Below are positions 32,475-39,714 of a stretch of DNA of 39,714 nucleotides, piece after piece. The notes under the pieces are model-generated. The model was not told the DNA's origin. It worked only from the letters and a program-made list of their open reading frames with translations, and made no database searches. The translations under genes and the position numbers were made by a program. The stretch is from Cyanobacteria bacterium M_surface_10_m2_179 (GTDB taxonomy: Bacteria; Cyanobacteriota; Cyanobacteriia; PCC-6307; Cyanobiaceae), in contig VGPW01000007.1 of the NCBI GenBank assembly GCA_016882545.1, positions 1 to 39,714 on the forward strand. Direction: 5' to 3'. The first letter of the stretch is position 1; each line of letters starts with the position of its first letter.

Positions 32475-33029
32475 ATGCCCGAGGACACCGCTCCAACCAC
32501 CCTCACGGCGCCCGAGCCCGGTCCGGTGAGCCGCTGGCTCAGCAGCCAGGGCTTTGAGCACGAGCTGCTGGAGCCGGATCATCTGGGTGTTGAAGTGCTG
32601 GGCGTGGAAGCGCCCTTCCTGCCCTTGATCGCCACCGCCCTCAAGGCTTCCGGGTTCGATTACCTCCAGTGCCAGGGCGGTTATGACGAAGGCCCCGGCG
32701 GACGTTTGGTGAGCTTCTATCACCTAGTGAAACTGGGTGCCCTCGCTGATCAGTGCAGCTCCAGTGAGCCGCTCGCCTCTGATCTCAAGCCGGAGGAGGT
32801 GCGTCTGAAGGTGTTCCTGCCCCGCGATGGTGCGCTGTCGATTCCCAGTCTCTACGGCCTGTTCCGTGGTGCGGATTGGCAGGAGCGTGAAACCTTCGAC
32901 ATGTTCGGGATCAGCTTCGAAGGTCATCCTCATCCCAAGCGGCTGTTGATGCCTGAGGACTGGAAGGGCTTCCCGCTGCGCAAGGACTACGTGCAGCCCG
33001 ACTTCTACGAAATGCAGGACGCCTACTGA
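32475..33029 (+). CDS. ndhJ: NAD(P)H-quinone oxidoreductase subunit J
   Basis: The 184-aa subunit belongs to the NuoC/30-kDa family. The C-terminal [20 protein letters not shown] followed by [19 protein letters not shown] is the family signature (ERE-x-x-DMFGI). It completes the hydrophilic connecting module with NdhK, and no iron-sulfur ligand is expected. ATG 32475 is three bases after the ndhK stop. The 3' end overlaps the convergent YvcK-family gene by 7 bases, so the two stop codons nearly coincide and there is no intergenic terminator. Confidence 0.95.
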   Translation: MPEDTAPTTLTAPEPGPVSRWLSSQGFEHELLEPDHLGVEVLGVEAPFLPLIATALKASGFDYLQCQGGYDEGPGGRLVSFYHLVKLGALADQCSSSEPLASDLKPEEVRLKVFLPRDGALSIPSLYGLFRGADWQERETFDMFGISFEGHPHPKRLLMPEDWKGFPLRKDYVQPDFYEMQDAY

Positions 33030-34456
33030 GCCCGCGTCTCGAGCGGGTTGCGGCCGTCCTGTTTCTGGCGTTTGAAGAAGCGCATCACCGCCACGCCCAC
33101 GCTGCGCGGGTCGTGACGCAGCGTGGCTGATGGCCTGGCTCCCTGCATGGGCGCCAGCATCACGTCGTAGCCCTGGCTGCGCAGCCGCCGCACATTGCAG
33201 CGCACCGGCTCGGCGCCGCGTTGGCGGTAGTGGTGCACCAGGGGCGAGTCCCCCAGATCTTCCTGCGCCAGCACGGCATTGAACAGGCGTTGCTGAATCC
33301 CAAGGCTGGCCAGCTGGGCCTCGATAGCCCGCAGATGGCCCTCCACGTCCAACCCGTCAGTTTCACCGGGCTGGGTCATCAGGTTGCAGATGTAGAGGCG
33401 TGGTGCCTTGCTGCGGCTGATGGCGCTCACCAATTCGGGCACCAGCAGGTTGGGCAGCAGGGAGGTGTAGAGGCTGCCCGGGCCGAGCACGATCAGATCG
33501 GCATTGGCGATGGCCTCGATGGCGCGCGGCAAGGCCGGGGGCCGTTCAGGGGTGCAGCCCAGGCGAACGATCGGGCTGGAGGCATGGCCGATCTGCGACT
33601 CGCCTTCGATGCGGCGGCCGTCCTCCAGTTCAGCCCAGAGGCGCACATCGGCATTGGTGGCCGGCACCACCGTGCCCTGCACGGCAAGCACGCGGCTGCT
33701 GGCGGTGATCGCTGATTCCAGGCTGCCGGTGATCGCGGTGAGGGCCGAGAGGAAGAGGTTGCCGAAACTGTGCCCTTCCAGGCCCGTGCCGGCGCGGAAG
33801 CGGTATTGGAACAGACGGGTGAGCAGCGGCTCCTCGGTGGCGAGGGCCGCCAGGCAGTTGCGGATGTCGCCGGGGGGGAGCACGCCGAGTTCGCGGCGCA
33901 GCACCCCTGAGCTGCCGCCGTCATCGGCCACGGTGACGATCGCCGTGAGGTTGCTGCTGTAGCGCTTCAGGCCGCTGAGCAGGGTGGAGAGGCCCGTGCC
34001 ACCGCCGATGGCCACGATCGAGGGGCCGCGGTTGAGCCGCCGCTTGGCGGCCAGGGCATCCACCAGCAGCGTGTCCTTTTCAGGGGCGAGCGCCTTCTGA
34101 ATCGTGCCGAAACTGCGGCTCTGGCCCAGCCAGATCAGGCCGCCGCCCACCAGCAGCACCAAGGGGCCGGTGATCTCCCGCGGTAACACCTGGGTGACGT
34201 TCTGCAGCGACCAGCGGATCGACTGCAGCAACCAATAGATCGGTTGCAGATCCGCCCAGACGGCCGCGCCGAGCAGCGCCAGCAGCAGGCCGATGCCCGA
34301 GGTGAGCATCCAGCGCTTCACCACCAGCCCCGGCTGCAGCCAGCGGGCCGCGCGCCGGGAGCGGCTCACCAGATCCTGCTGGCGCAGATCCCCGCGTCCA
34401 ACCCAGCTGGGTCTGGGTCTGGTGCGCTGGCTGCTGCGTGGCGTTCGAGCGCGCAT
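33023..34456 (-). CDS. yvcK: YvcK/CofD-family protein (gluconeogenesis-factor type)
   Basis: The 477-aa product has two N-terminal membrane helices (about 51-70 and 94-110) followed by a CofD/YvcK domain. The nucleotide-binding loop is [14 protein letters not shown] (151-160), followed by [30 protein letters not shown] and [11 protein letters not shown], all canonical. YvcK in Bacillus binds UDP-sugars and controls the balance of carbon flow to cell-wall precursors. The ATG at 34456 gives the membrane-anchored form; the frame runs on to 34726 but overlaps the divergent ABC gene. It converges on ndhJ with a 7-base overlap. Confidence 0.87.
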   Translation of the reverse strand: MRARTPRSSQRTRPRPSWVGRGDLRQQDLVSRSRRAARWLQPGLVVKRWMLTSGIGLLLALLGAAVWADLQPIYWLLQSIRWSLQNVTQVLPREITGPLVLLVGGGLIWLGQSRSFGTIQKALAPEKDTLLVDALAAKRRLNRGPSIVAIGGGTGLSTLLSGLKRYSSNLTAIVTVADDGGSSGVLRRELGVLPPGDIRNCLAALATEEPLLTRLFQYRFRAGTGLEGHSFGNLFLSALTAITGSLESAITASSRVLAVQGTVVPATNADVRLWAELEDGRRIEGESQIGHASSPIVRLGCTPERPPALPRAIEAIANADLIVLGPGSLYTSLLPNLLVPELVSAISRSKAPRLYICNLMTQPGETDGLDVEGHLRAIEAQLASLGIQQRLFNAVLAQEDLGDSPLVHHYRQRGAEPVRCNVRRLRSQGYDVMLAPMQGARPSATLRHDPRSVGVAVMRFFKRQKQDGRNPLETRAQ

Positions 34457-34526
34457 CACCCCAGGAGAGTGCTGGAACTGTACGGAGAAACCGCCAAGAT
34501 GGCCCGGTTGCCTGCGTGAGTGTCCA
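34457..34526. promoter_or_regulatory. Short divergent gap between yvcK and the ABC ATPase gene
   Basis: The 70 bases between the divergent starts at 34456 and 34527 must contain at least one promoter. Both starts are inferred, so the true gap may be somewhat larger. I see no confident boxes, and an ATG at 34499 is out of frame with the ATPase gene. Confidence 0.25.
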
Positions 34527-35306
34527 GTGCCTGCACCCGTGGTGGAACTGCACGACGTGAGCGTGCGCTGGGGCAGCAAGAGTGTGCTCAGTGATGTGGA
34601 TCTGCAGCTGCAACCGGGCGAGCGCCTGGCGGTGGTGGGTCCCTCCGGAGCCGGCAAATCCACGATCCTGCGCCTGCTGGCGGGCCTGCTCCTGCCGAGC
34701 AGCGGCACGCTGAGCATCCACGGCATCCCGCAGACCTACCTCCGCCTGGATCAGCGCCATCCACCGGATGTGCGGCTGGTGTTTCAGAACCCGGCGCTGC
34801 TGGCCTCGCTCACCGTGCGTGAAAACGTGGGCTTTCTGTTGGATCGCTTCAGTCGCATGAGCGAACGGGAGATCCGCGAGCGGGTGGGCCAGGCCTTGGA
34901 TGCGGTGGGCCTCGCCGGCACGGAAGACCTGTATCCAGGCGAACTCAGCGGTGGCATGCAGAAGCGGGTGAGCTTTGCGCGGGCGGTGATCGACGATCCC
35001 AGTCAGCCTGATGGCACGGTGCCGCTGCTGCTCTTTGATGAACCCACCGCTGGTCTCGATCCGGTCGCCTGCACCCGCATCGAGGATCTGATCGTGCAGA
35101 CCACCAACCTGGCCCGCGGCAGCTCGGTGGTGGTGAGCCACGTGATGAGCACCATCCTGCGCTCGGCTGATCGGGTGGTGCTTCTGTACGAGGGCTTGTT
35201 TCGCTGGCAGGGATCTGTGGCTGACTTTCAGACCACCACCAATCCCTATGTGCTGCAGTTCCGCACCGCTAGTCTCAGCGGACCGATGCAGCCGGCGGAG
35301 CTCTGA
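34527..35306 (+). CDS. ABC transporter ATPase, MlaF/TGD3-like
   Basis: The 259-aa ATPase has Walker [10 protein letters not shown] (38-46, Lys44), signature [14 protein letters not shown] (from 140), Walker [12 protein letters not shown] (Asp171, Glu172) and H-loop His205. LSGGM-Q-K-R and the GLDP ending are characteristic of MlaF/TGD3-type ATPases that move phospholipid across the envelope. The GTG at 34527 ([16 protein letters not shown]) is the best start in frame; there is no in-frame ATG at the expected distance. The MCE protein gene begins 5 bases downstream, so they are partners. The MlaE/TGD1 permease is not in the window. Confidence 0.88.
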   Translation: MPAPVVELHDVSVRWGSKSVLSDVDLQLQPGERLAVVGPSGAGKSTILRLLAGLLLPSSGTLSIHGIPQTYLRLDQRHPPDVRLVFQNPALLASLTVRENVGFLLDRFSRMSEREIRERVGQALDAVGLAGTEDLYPGELSGGMQKRVSFARAVIDDPSQPDGTVPLLLFDEPTAGLDPVACTRIEDLIVQTTNLARGSSVVVSHVMSTILRSADRVVLLYEGLFRWQGSVADFQTTTNPYVLQFRTASLSGPMQPAEL

Positions 35307-35311
35307 GATCC

Positions 35312-36226
35312 ATGCGCCGCAGTGTGCGAGAAGCAATGGTGGGCTTCACCCTGATTGCGGCCCTTACCGGATCGGGGTTGTTCTGGTTGTGGCTGAGGGG
35401 GGTATCGCTGGCCAGCCGCACCTGGCGCTTTCAGCTGAATTTCGCTGATGCCTCCGGCCTGGCGGAGCGTTCAGCCGTGACCTACCGGGGCGTGTTGGTG
35501 GGCAACGTGAACAAGCTCACCACCACCTCCTCCGCCGTCGTGGTTGAGCTTGAAATCGACGATCCATCCCTGCAGCTGCCCTTGCCGCTGGTGGCACAGG
35601 TTCAGGAAGCCTCTCTCCTGGGTGGTGATGCGGTTGTGGCTCTGATTGCCTCCAGTCGCCAACTGCCGGCGGGTACGCCTGGGCCCACCGCCGCCGATTG
35701 CAACCGCCGCCTCACGGTGTGTGCGGGTAACACTCTCAACGGCGTCAATGCCGCGAGCATCTCCAGCCTCACGGTGACGATGCAGAAGCTGCTGGAGCAG
35801 GTGGATCGCGAAAACCTGGTGCCGGAGCTGGTAAAAACCACCCGAAGTTTCGATCTGACCGCCAAGGAGGCCACCAAGTTCCTGGAGGACGGTCAGCAGC
35901 TGATCAAGGAGCTGGAGGCGGCTGTCAACAAGGCTCAGCCCACCATCGACAACCTCAACGCCTCCACCGCCAGCATCCGCAACTTCACCCACGCTCTCGA
36001 CAACCCAAAGACGGTGTCGGAGTTGAAAACCACCGTCACTAACGCGGAGAAGCTCACCGCGCGCTGGAACGAGGTGGGCGGCGATGTGGAGAAACTCACC
36101 GCCGATCCTCGCTTCATGAATGGCCTGCGCAGCGTGAGCATCGGGCTGGGCAAGTTCTTTGATGAGCTCTACCCGGCCCAGACCGGCTCCAGCAAGGAGA
36201 AGCCGGTCCAGACCGGCCAGCGCTAA
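35312..36226 (+). CDS. MCE-domain lipid-transport protein (MlaD/TGD2-like)
   Basis: The 304-aa protein has an N-terminal membrane anchor (about 10-30) and one MCE domain (about 38-115: [28 protein letters not shown]). A long helical C-terminus follows (160-290). It would act as the periplasmic lipid-channel subunit with the ATPase encoded just upstream, moving lipid between membranes; in chloroplasts the TGD homologues import lipid. A Cys pair at 130 and 137 could form a disulfide. The last residues hold a duplicated QTG-containing segment ([14 protein letters not shown]). The stop overlaps the chlD stop by 4 bases. Confidence 0.86.
   Translation: MRRSVREAMVGFTLIAALTGSGLFWLWLRGVSLASRTWRFQLNFADASGLAERSAVTYRGVLVGNVNKLTTTSSAVVVELEIDDPSLQLPLPLVAQVQEASLLGGDAVVALIASSRQLPAGTPGPTAADCNRRLTVCAGNTLNGVNAASISSLTVTMQKLLEQVDRENLVPELVKTTRSFDLTAKEATKFLEDGQQLIKELEAAVNKAQPTIDNLNASTASIRNFTHALDNPKTVSELKTTVTNAEKLTARWNEVGGDVEKLTADPRFMNGLRSVSIGLGKFFDELYPAQTGSSKEKPVQTGQR
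36181..36208. repeat. Inverted repeat at the end of the MCE gene
   Basis: GACCGGCT (36181-36188) and AGCCGGTC (36201-36208) form a perfect 8-bp stem with a 12-base loop, just before the overlapping stop codons of the convergent MCE and chlD genes. No T-tract follows on either strand. It might serve as a bidirectional transcription barrier where no intergenic space exists, or be a by-product of the duplicated coding segment. Confidence 0.45.
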
Positions 36227-38349
36227 ACCCCGCTGATCGCCTCCATCGCAATCGCCGCGATCGCCTGATCGCTGGCCTTGGGCAGTTGCACGTATTTGCC
36301 ACCGGCGGCATCGGCCAGGTCTTTACCCATGCCGCTGCCGATGAATTTGCGCTCGGTGTCGATCACCAGCAGCTTGATGCCGAGGGAGCGGTAGCGGCTG
36401 GCCACCTGCTTCACCTCTTCCTTGAGGTCCACGGGTTCCTCACCCTCCAGTTCCGGCTGACCGAGGGAGCGGCCGAGGGGCACGTTGCCGCGCCCATCGG
36501 TGATCGCCACCACCACGACTTGGCCGAGATCTCCGGTGGCCAGGGCATTGGCCCCCACGCGGGCGGCCTGGGAGAGGCCATGGGCCAGGGGGGAGCCGCC
36601 GCCGCAGGGCATGGATTCCAGGCGCCGGCGGGCGGCGGTGATCGAGCGGGTGGGGGGAAGCAGCACCTCGGCGGCTTCGCCGCGGAAGGGGATCAGGGCT
36701 ACTTCGTCGCGGTTTTCGTAGGCCTCGGTGAGCAGACGGATCACAGCGCCCTTGGCGCTCTGCATCCGGTTGAGCGCCATCGAGCCGCTGGCATCCACCA
36801 GAAAGATCACCAGGGCGCCGGCCTTGCGCTGCAGCTGCTTGGCCCGCAGGTCGCCGTCTTCCACCACCACCTTGCGGTGGGGCTCGCGCTCGCGGCGTGT
36901 TTTCTGATACGGCGCGGCGGCCCGCAGGGTGGCGTCCACGGCGATGCGCTTCACCGGACCGCGGGGGAGCATCGGCTTCACGTAGCGGCCGCGCGAATCG
37001 CTGAACACCACGGCACGGCTGCCGCTGCCGCCGCTCTTGGCTTTGCCGGCGTTGAACAGCAGCAGGTCGGGATCAATGGCGGTGGCCTCCGGATCCAGCA
37101 GGAATTCCTCCGGGATTGATGGGGGTGCCTGATCCTCAGGGGTGTCGTCGTCTTCGTCGTTGTTGTCGTCTTCGGGCTCGTCGGGCTCCTGCTCGTTCTC
37201 AGGCTGCTCGGGCTCCTCCGGCGGCTGTTCGCCCTGCGGGGGCGGTGGCGGCGGGGGCTCCATCGGCTGATCGGGATCCGGCGGCGGCAACTGCAGCGCC
37301 CGTGGAGCGATCACCAGACGCACTGCCACCTGAAGGTCGTCGGCTTCGACCCGATCGCGGCCGCTGAGGGCGGCATGGGCACGGGCGACGCGCACGGCAT
37401 AGAGCTCGCTGCGATGCCCCTCCACGCCGCCCCGCAGGGCTTCGTTCACCAAGTAGGCAATTTGTTCGCGCGTGATCTGCACATCCGGCAGCCACTGGCG
37501 GGCCAGCAACAGCTGGGTGGCCAGGGCGTCGGTGTCTTCCTGGAAGCGGGCGGCGAAGGCCTGGGTGGATTCGGCGTGGCCGATGGCGCTGCGGGCGATC
37601 TCCACCCGTTGATCCAGCTCCAGCACCTGGTTGGCTGAGAGGGCGATCGCAAAGCGATCGAGCAGGTGGTCGCGCACCGCTCCCTCTTCAGGGTTGTAGG
37701 TGGCGATCAGCAGGCAACGGCAGGGGTGGCTGAGGCTCAGGCCCTCGCGCTCGATCCGGTTCTCGCCGCTGCCGACAGCCGCCAGCAGCAGGTTGGTGAT
37801 GTTGTCGTCGAGCAGGTTCAGCTCGTCGACGTAGAGCACGCCCCGGTGCGCTTCCGCCAATAGGCCCGGCTGGAACACGGCCTGGCCGCTGGCCAGCGAC
37901 GCGGTCACGTCCACCGATCCGACGAGGCGGTCTTCCGTGATTCCCAGCGGCACCTGCACAAACGGTGCCGGAATCACCTTGGTGGGCAGCAGCACCCCTG
38001 CATCGTTGCCGCTGGGATCGGCCCCCAGCTCGGTGAGGCGGCGGCGAGTGGGCTCGTCCCAGTCGTCGGGGCGCTGCGGGTCGATGTTGAGCGCCGCCGG
38101 GGCTGGCTGGCCCGCGGGTGCGGTGCCCAGATCGAGCACATCGATTGGTGGCAGCAGGGCGTGCAGGCCCCGCGCCAACACAGATTTCCCGGTTCCGCGG
38201 CCGCCGGCGATCACCACGCCGCCCAGGCCCGGATCCACCGCCGCCAACAGGAGCGCCAGCTTCAGGGTGCCGTGGCCGGTGATCGCCGCCAGCGGGAAAG
38301 CCCGTTGAGCGGCGTCGTTGGCGGCCTCAGAACGGGCGCTTGCAAGCAT
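36223..38349 (-). CDS. chlD: Mg-protoporphyrin IX chelatase subunit D
   Basis: The 708-aa ChlD is the platform subunit of Mg-chelatase, inserting magnesium into protoporphyrin IX for chlorophyll synthesis with ChlI and ChlH. The N-terminal AAA+ module has [14 protein letters not shown] (Walker A about residues 49-56) and [14 protein letters not shown]. The middle is a Pro-rich then acidic linker ([17 protein letters not shown] and runs of D/E/N). The C-terminal von Willebrand A domain has the [13 protein letters not shown] (Asp519, Ser521, Ser523). ATG 38349 gives [10 protein letters not shown] before the family's conserved [18 protein letters not shown]; a GTG at 38421 would add 24 residues and overlap the divergent gene. 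Confidence 0.95.
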   Translation of the reverse strand: MLASARSEAANDAAQRAFPLAAITGHGTLKLALLLAAVDPGLGGVVIAGGRGTGKSVLARGLHALLPPIDVLDLGTAPAGQPAPAALNIDPQRPDDWDEPTRRRLTELGADPSGNDAGVLLPTKVIPAPFVQVPLGITEDRLVGSVDVTASLASGQAVFQPGLLAEAHRGVLYVDELNLLDDNITNLLLAAVGSGENRIEREGLSLSHPCRCLLIATYNPEEGAVRDHLLDRFAIALSANQVLELDQRVEIARSAIGHAESTQAFAARFQEDTDALATQLLLARQWLPDVQITREQIAYLVNEALRGGVEGHRSELYAVRVARAHAALSGRDRVEADDLQVAVRLVIAPRALQLPPPDPDQPMEPPPPPPPQGEQPPEEPEQPENEQEPDEPEDDNNDEDDDTPEDQAPPSIPEEFLLDPEATAIDPDLLLFNAGKAKSGGSGSRAVVFSDSRGRYVKPMLPRGPVKRIAVDATLRAAAPYQKTRREREPHRKVVVEDGDLRAKQLQRKAGALVIFLVDASGSMALNRMQSAKGAVIRLLTEAYENRDEVALIPFRGEAAEVLLPPTRSITAARRRLESMPCGGGSPLAHGLSQAARVGANALATGDLGQVVVVAITDGRGNVPLGRSLGQPELEGEEPVDLKEEVKQVASRYRSLGIKLLVIDTERKFIGSGMGKDLADAAGGKYVQLPKASDQAIAAIAMEAISGV
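37131..37258 (-). repeat. Low-complexity DNA encoding the ChlD acidic/proline linker
   Basis: The plus strand here is a run of TCG/TCT/GTC-rich trinucleotides and then CGG-rich sequence, corresponding on the coding strand to codons for Asp/Glu/Asn and Pro. It separates the ATPase-like and VWA modules of ChlD. Such tracts vary in length among cyanobacteria and are prone to slippage, though the frame here is intact. Confidence 0.7.
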
Positions 38350-38360
38350 GGGCGGGCGCA

Positions 38361-39714
38361 GTGCACCGACAGGTGGCGACAAGTCTCTCTGATCAGGTTG
38401 GTGCCGCGTGTCGCCGTCCACGAATCCGCCAAGGCCTGTTGCTTCTGGCGGTCGTGTCGCTGGTGGTGCTGTTCGCCGATTGCTTTGACACCAACGAAGC
38501 CGACAAGCTCCCGCTGGCGCTGCAGCGCGTTCAGCCCACCTGGTTGCCCGGTGATTGGTACCTGAATCAGGCTCAGCCCCACCAGTGGTTGTTTCTGGAT
38601 CTGACCGGCCGCGTGCTGAGTCAGCTGGGGTTCGTGGCGGGCTCGGTGGTGATTCGCCTCTCGGGCTATGCCCTCTGGTGTTGGGGGGTGTTGGTGCTCG
38701 CGGCGGAGCTGGGCTTGGGGCTGCCCTGGTTGTTGGCGGCGCTGGCCCTGTGGCTGCCGCGCCAGGGGATGGTGGCTGGGGAGTGGATGCTGGGTTCAGC
38801 GGAACCCAAAACCTTTGCTTACGGCCTGCTCTTGCTGGCTTTTGTCAGCTGGCGGAGAGGCCGATCGGGCTTGGCTGGTTTGCAGGCCGGGCTGGCCTGC
38901 TCCGCCCATGTGCTGGTGGGCGGCTATGGCGCTCTCACGCTCGCGGCTCTGGCCTGGCGGCGCTCAGCCCAGCGGCGTTGTCGCGGCTGGCTGGCGCTGG
39001 CAGCGGCGCTGGTCGGAGCCTTTGCGCTCTACAAGCCCGTGTTGGGGCGAGTGGCTGAGCTGGCGATGCCTGCACCGGTCTTGCCGCAGGGCCTGAGCTC
39101 AGCCTGGCTCTACGTGGTGTTCCGCCATCCGCATCACCTGGTGCCTTCCAGCTGGGGCAAGGGCTGGTTGGTGCTGCTGGTGGTGTTGGCCGGTTGGAGT
39201 GTGTTGGGGGCCTGGCTGGCCCGCGGGGCAGTCAGGCATCTGCCTGGCCACGAAACTCAGGCATGCCGTGATCTGTGGCTCTGGTCTGCCCTGGTGCTGG
39301 TGCCGTTCGGTGTGGGCTTGCTCGCCAGCCTGGTGGACGCCGATGGCGTGCTGCTGCAGCTCTATCCCTTCCGCTTGGCCGACACCTTGGTGCCGCTGAC
39401 GCTGGTGCTGCTGGGGGCGAGGGCTCTTCAGTCCCTGGTTGGTGCGTGCACCATCCGTTCTCGGGTCTGGCCGAGTCTTTGCCCTGTTGGCCTGTCGGCG
39501 TTGGTCCTGGTCTCAGCTTGGTTGACCAGCCGGGGCGCGGTGCTTCGCCCTTGGCAGGCTTTCGCTGCTCCTGAAGAAAAGGCCCCGCTCTATCGCGCCT
39601 TGATGACCTCGACGCCGCCTGGCAGCCGTGTGCTCACGCCACCCGGTGGTTTTTCTGATCTGGCGCTGCGCACCAGCCGCGCTCAGGTGGTGCAGTTTCG
39701 CCAGGTGCCAGGGT
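38361..39714 (+). CDS. Multi-pass membrane protein of unknown function, incomplete at the window end
   Basis: An open frame runs to the window edge without a stop, so at least 451 residues are seen. It begins near [14 protein letters not shown] and has about nine hydrophobic helices. Recognisable segments are [44 protein letters not shown] and [14 protein letters not shown]. The layout, with long hydrophobic helices and loops bearing Asp/His motifs, recalls polytopic GT-C or DUF-type proteins, but I cannot name the family. The start is uncertain: GTG 38361 or 38373, or TTG 38439. It is divergent from chlD with an extremely short gap if the first start is used. Function is not proposed. Confidence 0.65.
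   Translation, partial: MHRQVATSLSDQVGAACRRPRIRQGLLLLAVVSLVVLFADCFDTNEADKLPLALQRVQPTWLPGDWYLNQAQPHQWLFLDLTGRVLSQLGFVAGSVVIRLSGYALWCWGVLVLAAELGLGLPWLLAALALWLPRQGMVAGEWMLGSAEPKTFAYGLLLLAFVSWRRGRSGLAGLQAGLACSAHVLVGGYGALTLAALAWRRSAQRRCRGWLALAAALVGAFALYKPVLGRVAELAMPAPVLPQGLSSAWLYVVFRHPHHLVPSSWGKGWLVLLVVLAGWSVLGAWLARGAVRHLPGHETQACRDLWLWSALVLVPFGVGLLASLVDADGVLLQLYPFRLADTLVPLTLVLLGARALQSLVGACTIRSRVWPSLCPVGLSALVLVSAWLTSRGAVLRPWQAFAAPEEKAPLYRALMTSTPPGSRVLTPPGGFSDLALRTSRAQVVQFRQVPG

Noticed and set aside
30702-32723. A very long minus-strand open frame that could be read as one 673-aa protein
   Set aside because: Only its last 142 residues are a recognisable rubredoxin; the rest is antisense to ndhC and ndhK, whose conserved motifs are clear, and is a GC-rich open-frame artefact.
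36223-38421. ChlD starting at the GTG at 38421
   Set aside because: The additional 24 residues lack family similarity and overlap the divergent membrane-protein frame; the ATG at 38349 gives the usual N-terminus.
1-39714. HIP1 octamer enrichment (GCGATCGC)
   Set aside because: Only about four copies were noticed (for example 11561, 20838, 36257, 37643), not far above what GC-rich DNA of this length may give by chance, so no HIP1-rich genome is claimed.
1-39714. tRNA, CRISPR array, transposon or attachment-site signals
   Set aside because: No cloverleaf-like T-arm context outside coding DNA, no regular spaced repeats and no transposase motifs were found; GGTTCGA-like strings fall inside genes such as pcrA.

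Overview
The window is GC-rich chromosomal DNA from a picocyanobacterium (Synechococcus/Cyanobium type). The lineage call rests on psbE-psbF-psbL-psbJ downstream of rubredoxin and ycf48, the ndhC-ndhK-ndhJ operon, Mg-chelatase chlD, a phycobilin-pathway heme oxygenase and a PsbJ with a long N-terminal extension. The octamer GCGATCGC (HIP1), very common in many larger cyanobacteria, was noticed only about four times by eye. I found no tRNA, rRNA, CRISPR array, transposase or phage gene.

Layout. 1-1500: the start of icd (minus strand), a small conserved-type hypothetical gene and ho1. 1503-12085: a surface-glycan block with five glycosyltransferases, a Wzy/WaaL-type polymerase or ligase, a sulfotransferase and an ABC exporter that probably acts as a lipid-linked glycan flippase. 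12082-14478: the helicase gene pcrA, joined to the last glycosyltransferase by a 4-nt overlap. 14479-16274: a frameshifted sulfotransferase and an intact one. 16247-21709: a compact Kdo locus in which an unrecognised gene overlaps kdsA; HIT gene, GT-A transferase and kdsB form a second unit; kdsD and kdsC form a third. 21755-22810: galE. 22878-24131: hisS. 24165-27570: three sugar-nucleotide genes making UDP-glucuronate, UDP-xylose and UDP-galacturonate. 27570-28841: a CCA-type tRNA nucleotidyltransferase gene. 28861-31130: rubA-ycf48-psbEFLJ, a photosystem II assembly operon on the minus strand. 31350-33029: ndhCKJ. 33023-34456: a YvcK/CofD-family gene. 34527-36226: an ATPase plus MCE protein of an Mla/TGD-type lipid transporter. 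36223-38349: chlD. 38361 to the end: an unidentified membrane protein, cut by the window edge.

How it fits together. The sugar-nucleotide genes (galE, ugd, UDP-xylose synthase, UDP-GlcA 4-epimerase, kdsABCD) can supply UDP-Gal, UDP-GlcA, UDP-Xyl, UDP-GalA and CMP-Kdo. The glycosyltransferases, exporter and Wzy-like protein could assemble, flip and polymerise a glycan, and the sulfotransferases could sulfate it. This points to an acidic, sulfated, possibly Kdo-containing cell-surface polysaccharide or LPS O-chain. The glycan genes sit in several blocks between housekeeping genes, and some blocks are visibly lower in GC, which suggests modular acquisition.

The strongest leads are the unassigned gene overlapping kdsA, the one-base frameshift in a sulfotransferase, a PSII-operon terminator lying inside the end of the convergent tRNA nucleotidyltransferase gene, and pcrA wired into a glycosyltransferase operon. 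I saw no convincing sign of a wholly new defence or mobile system.
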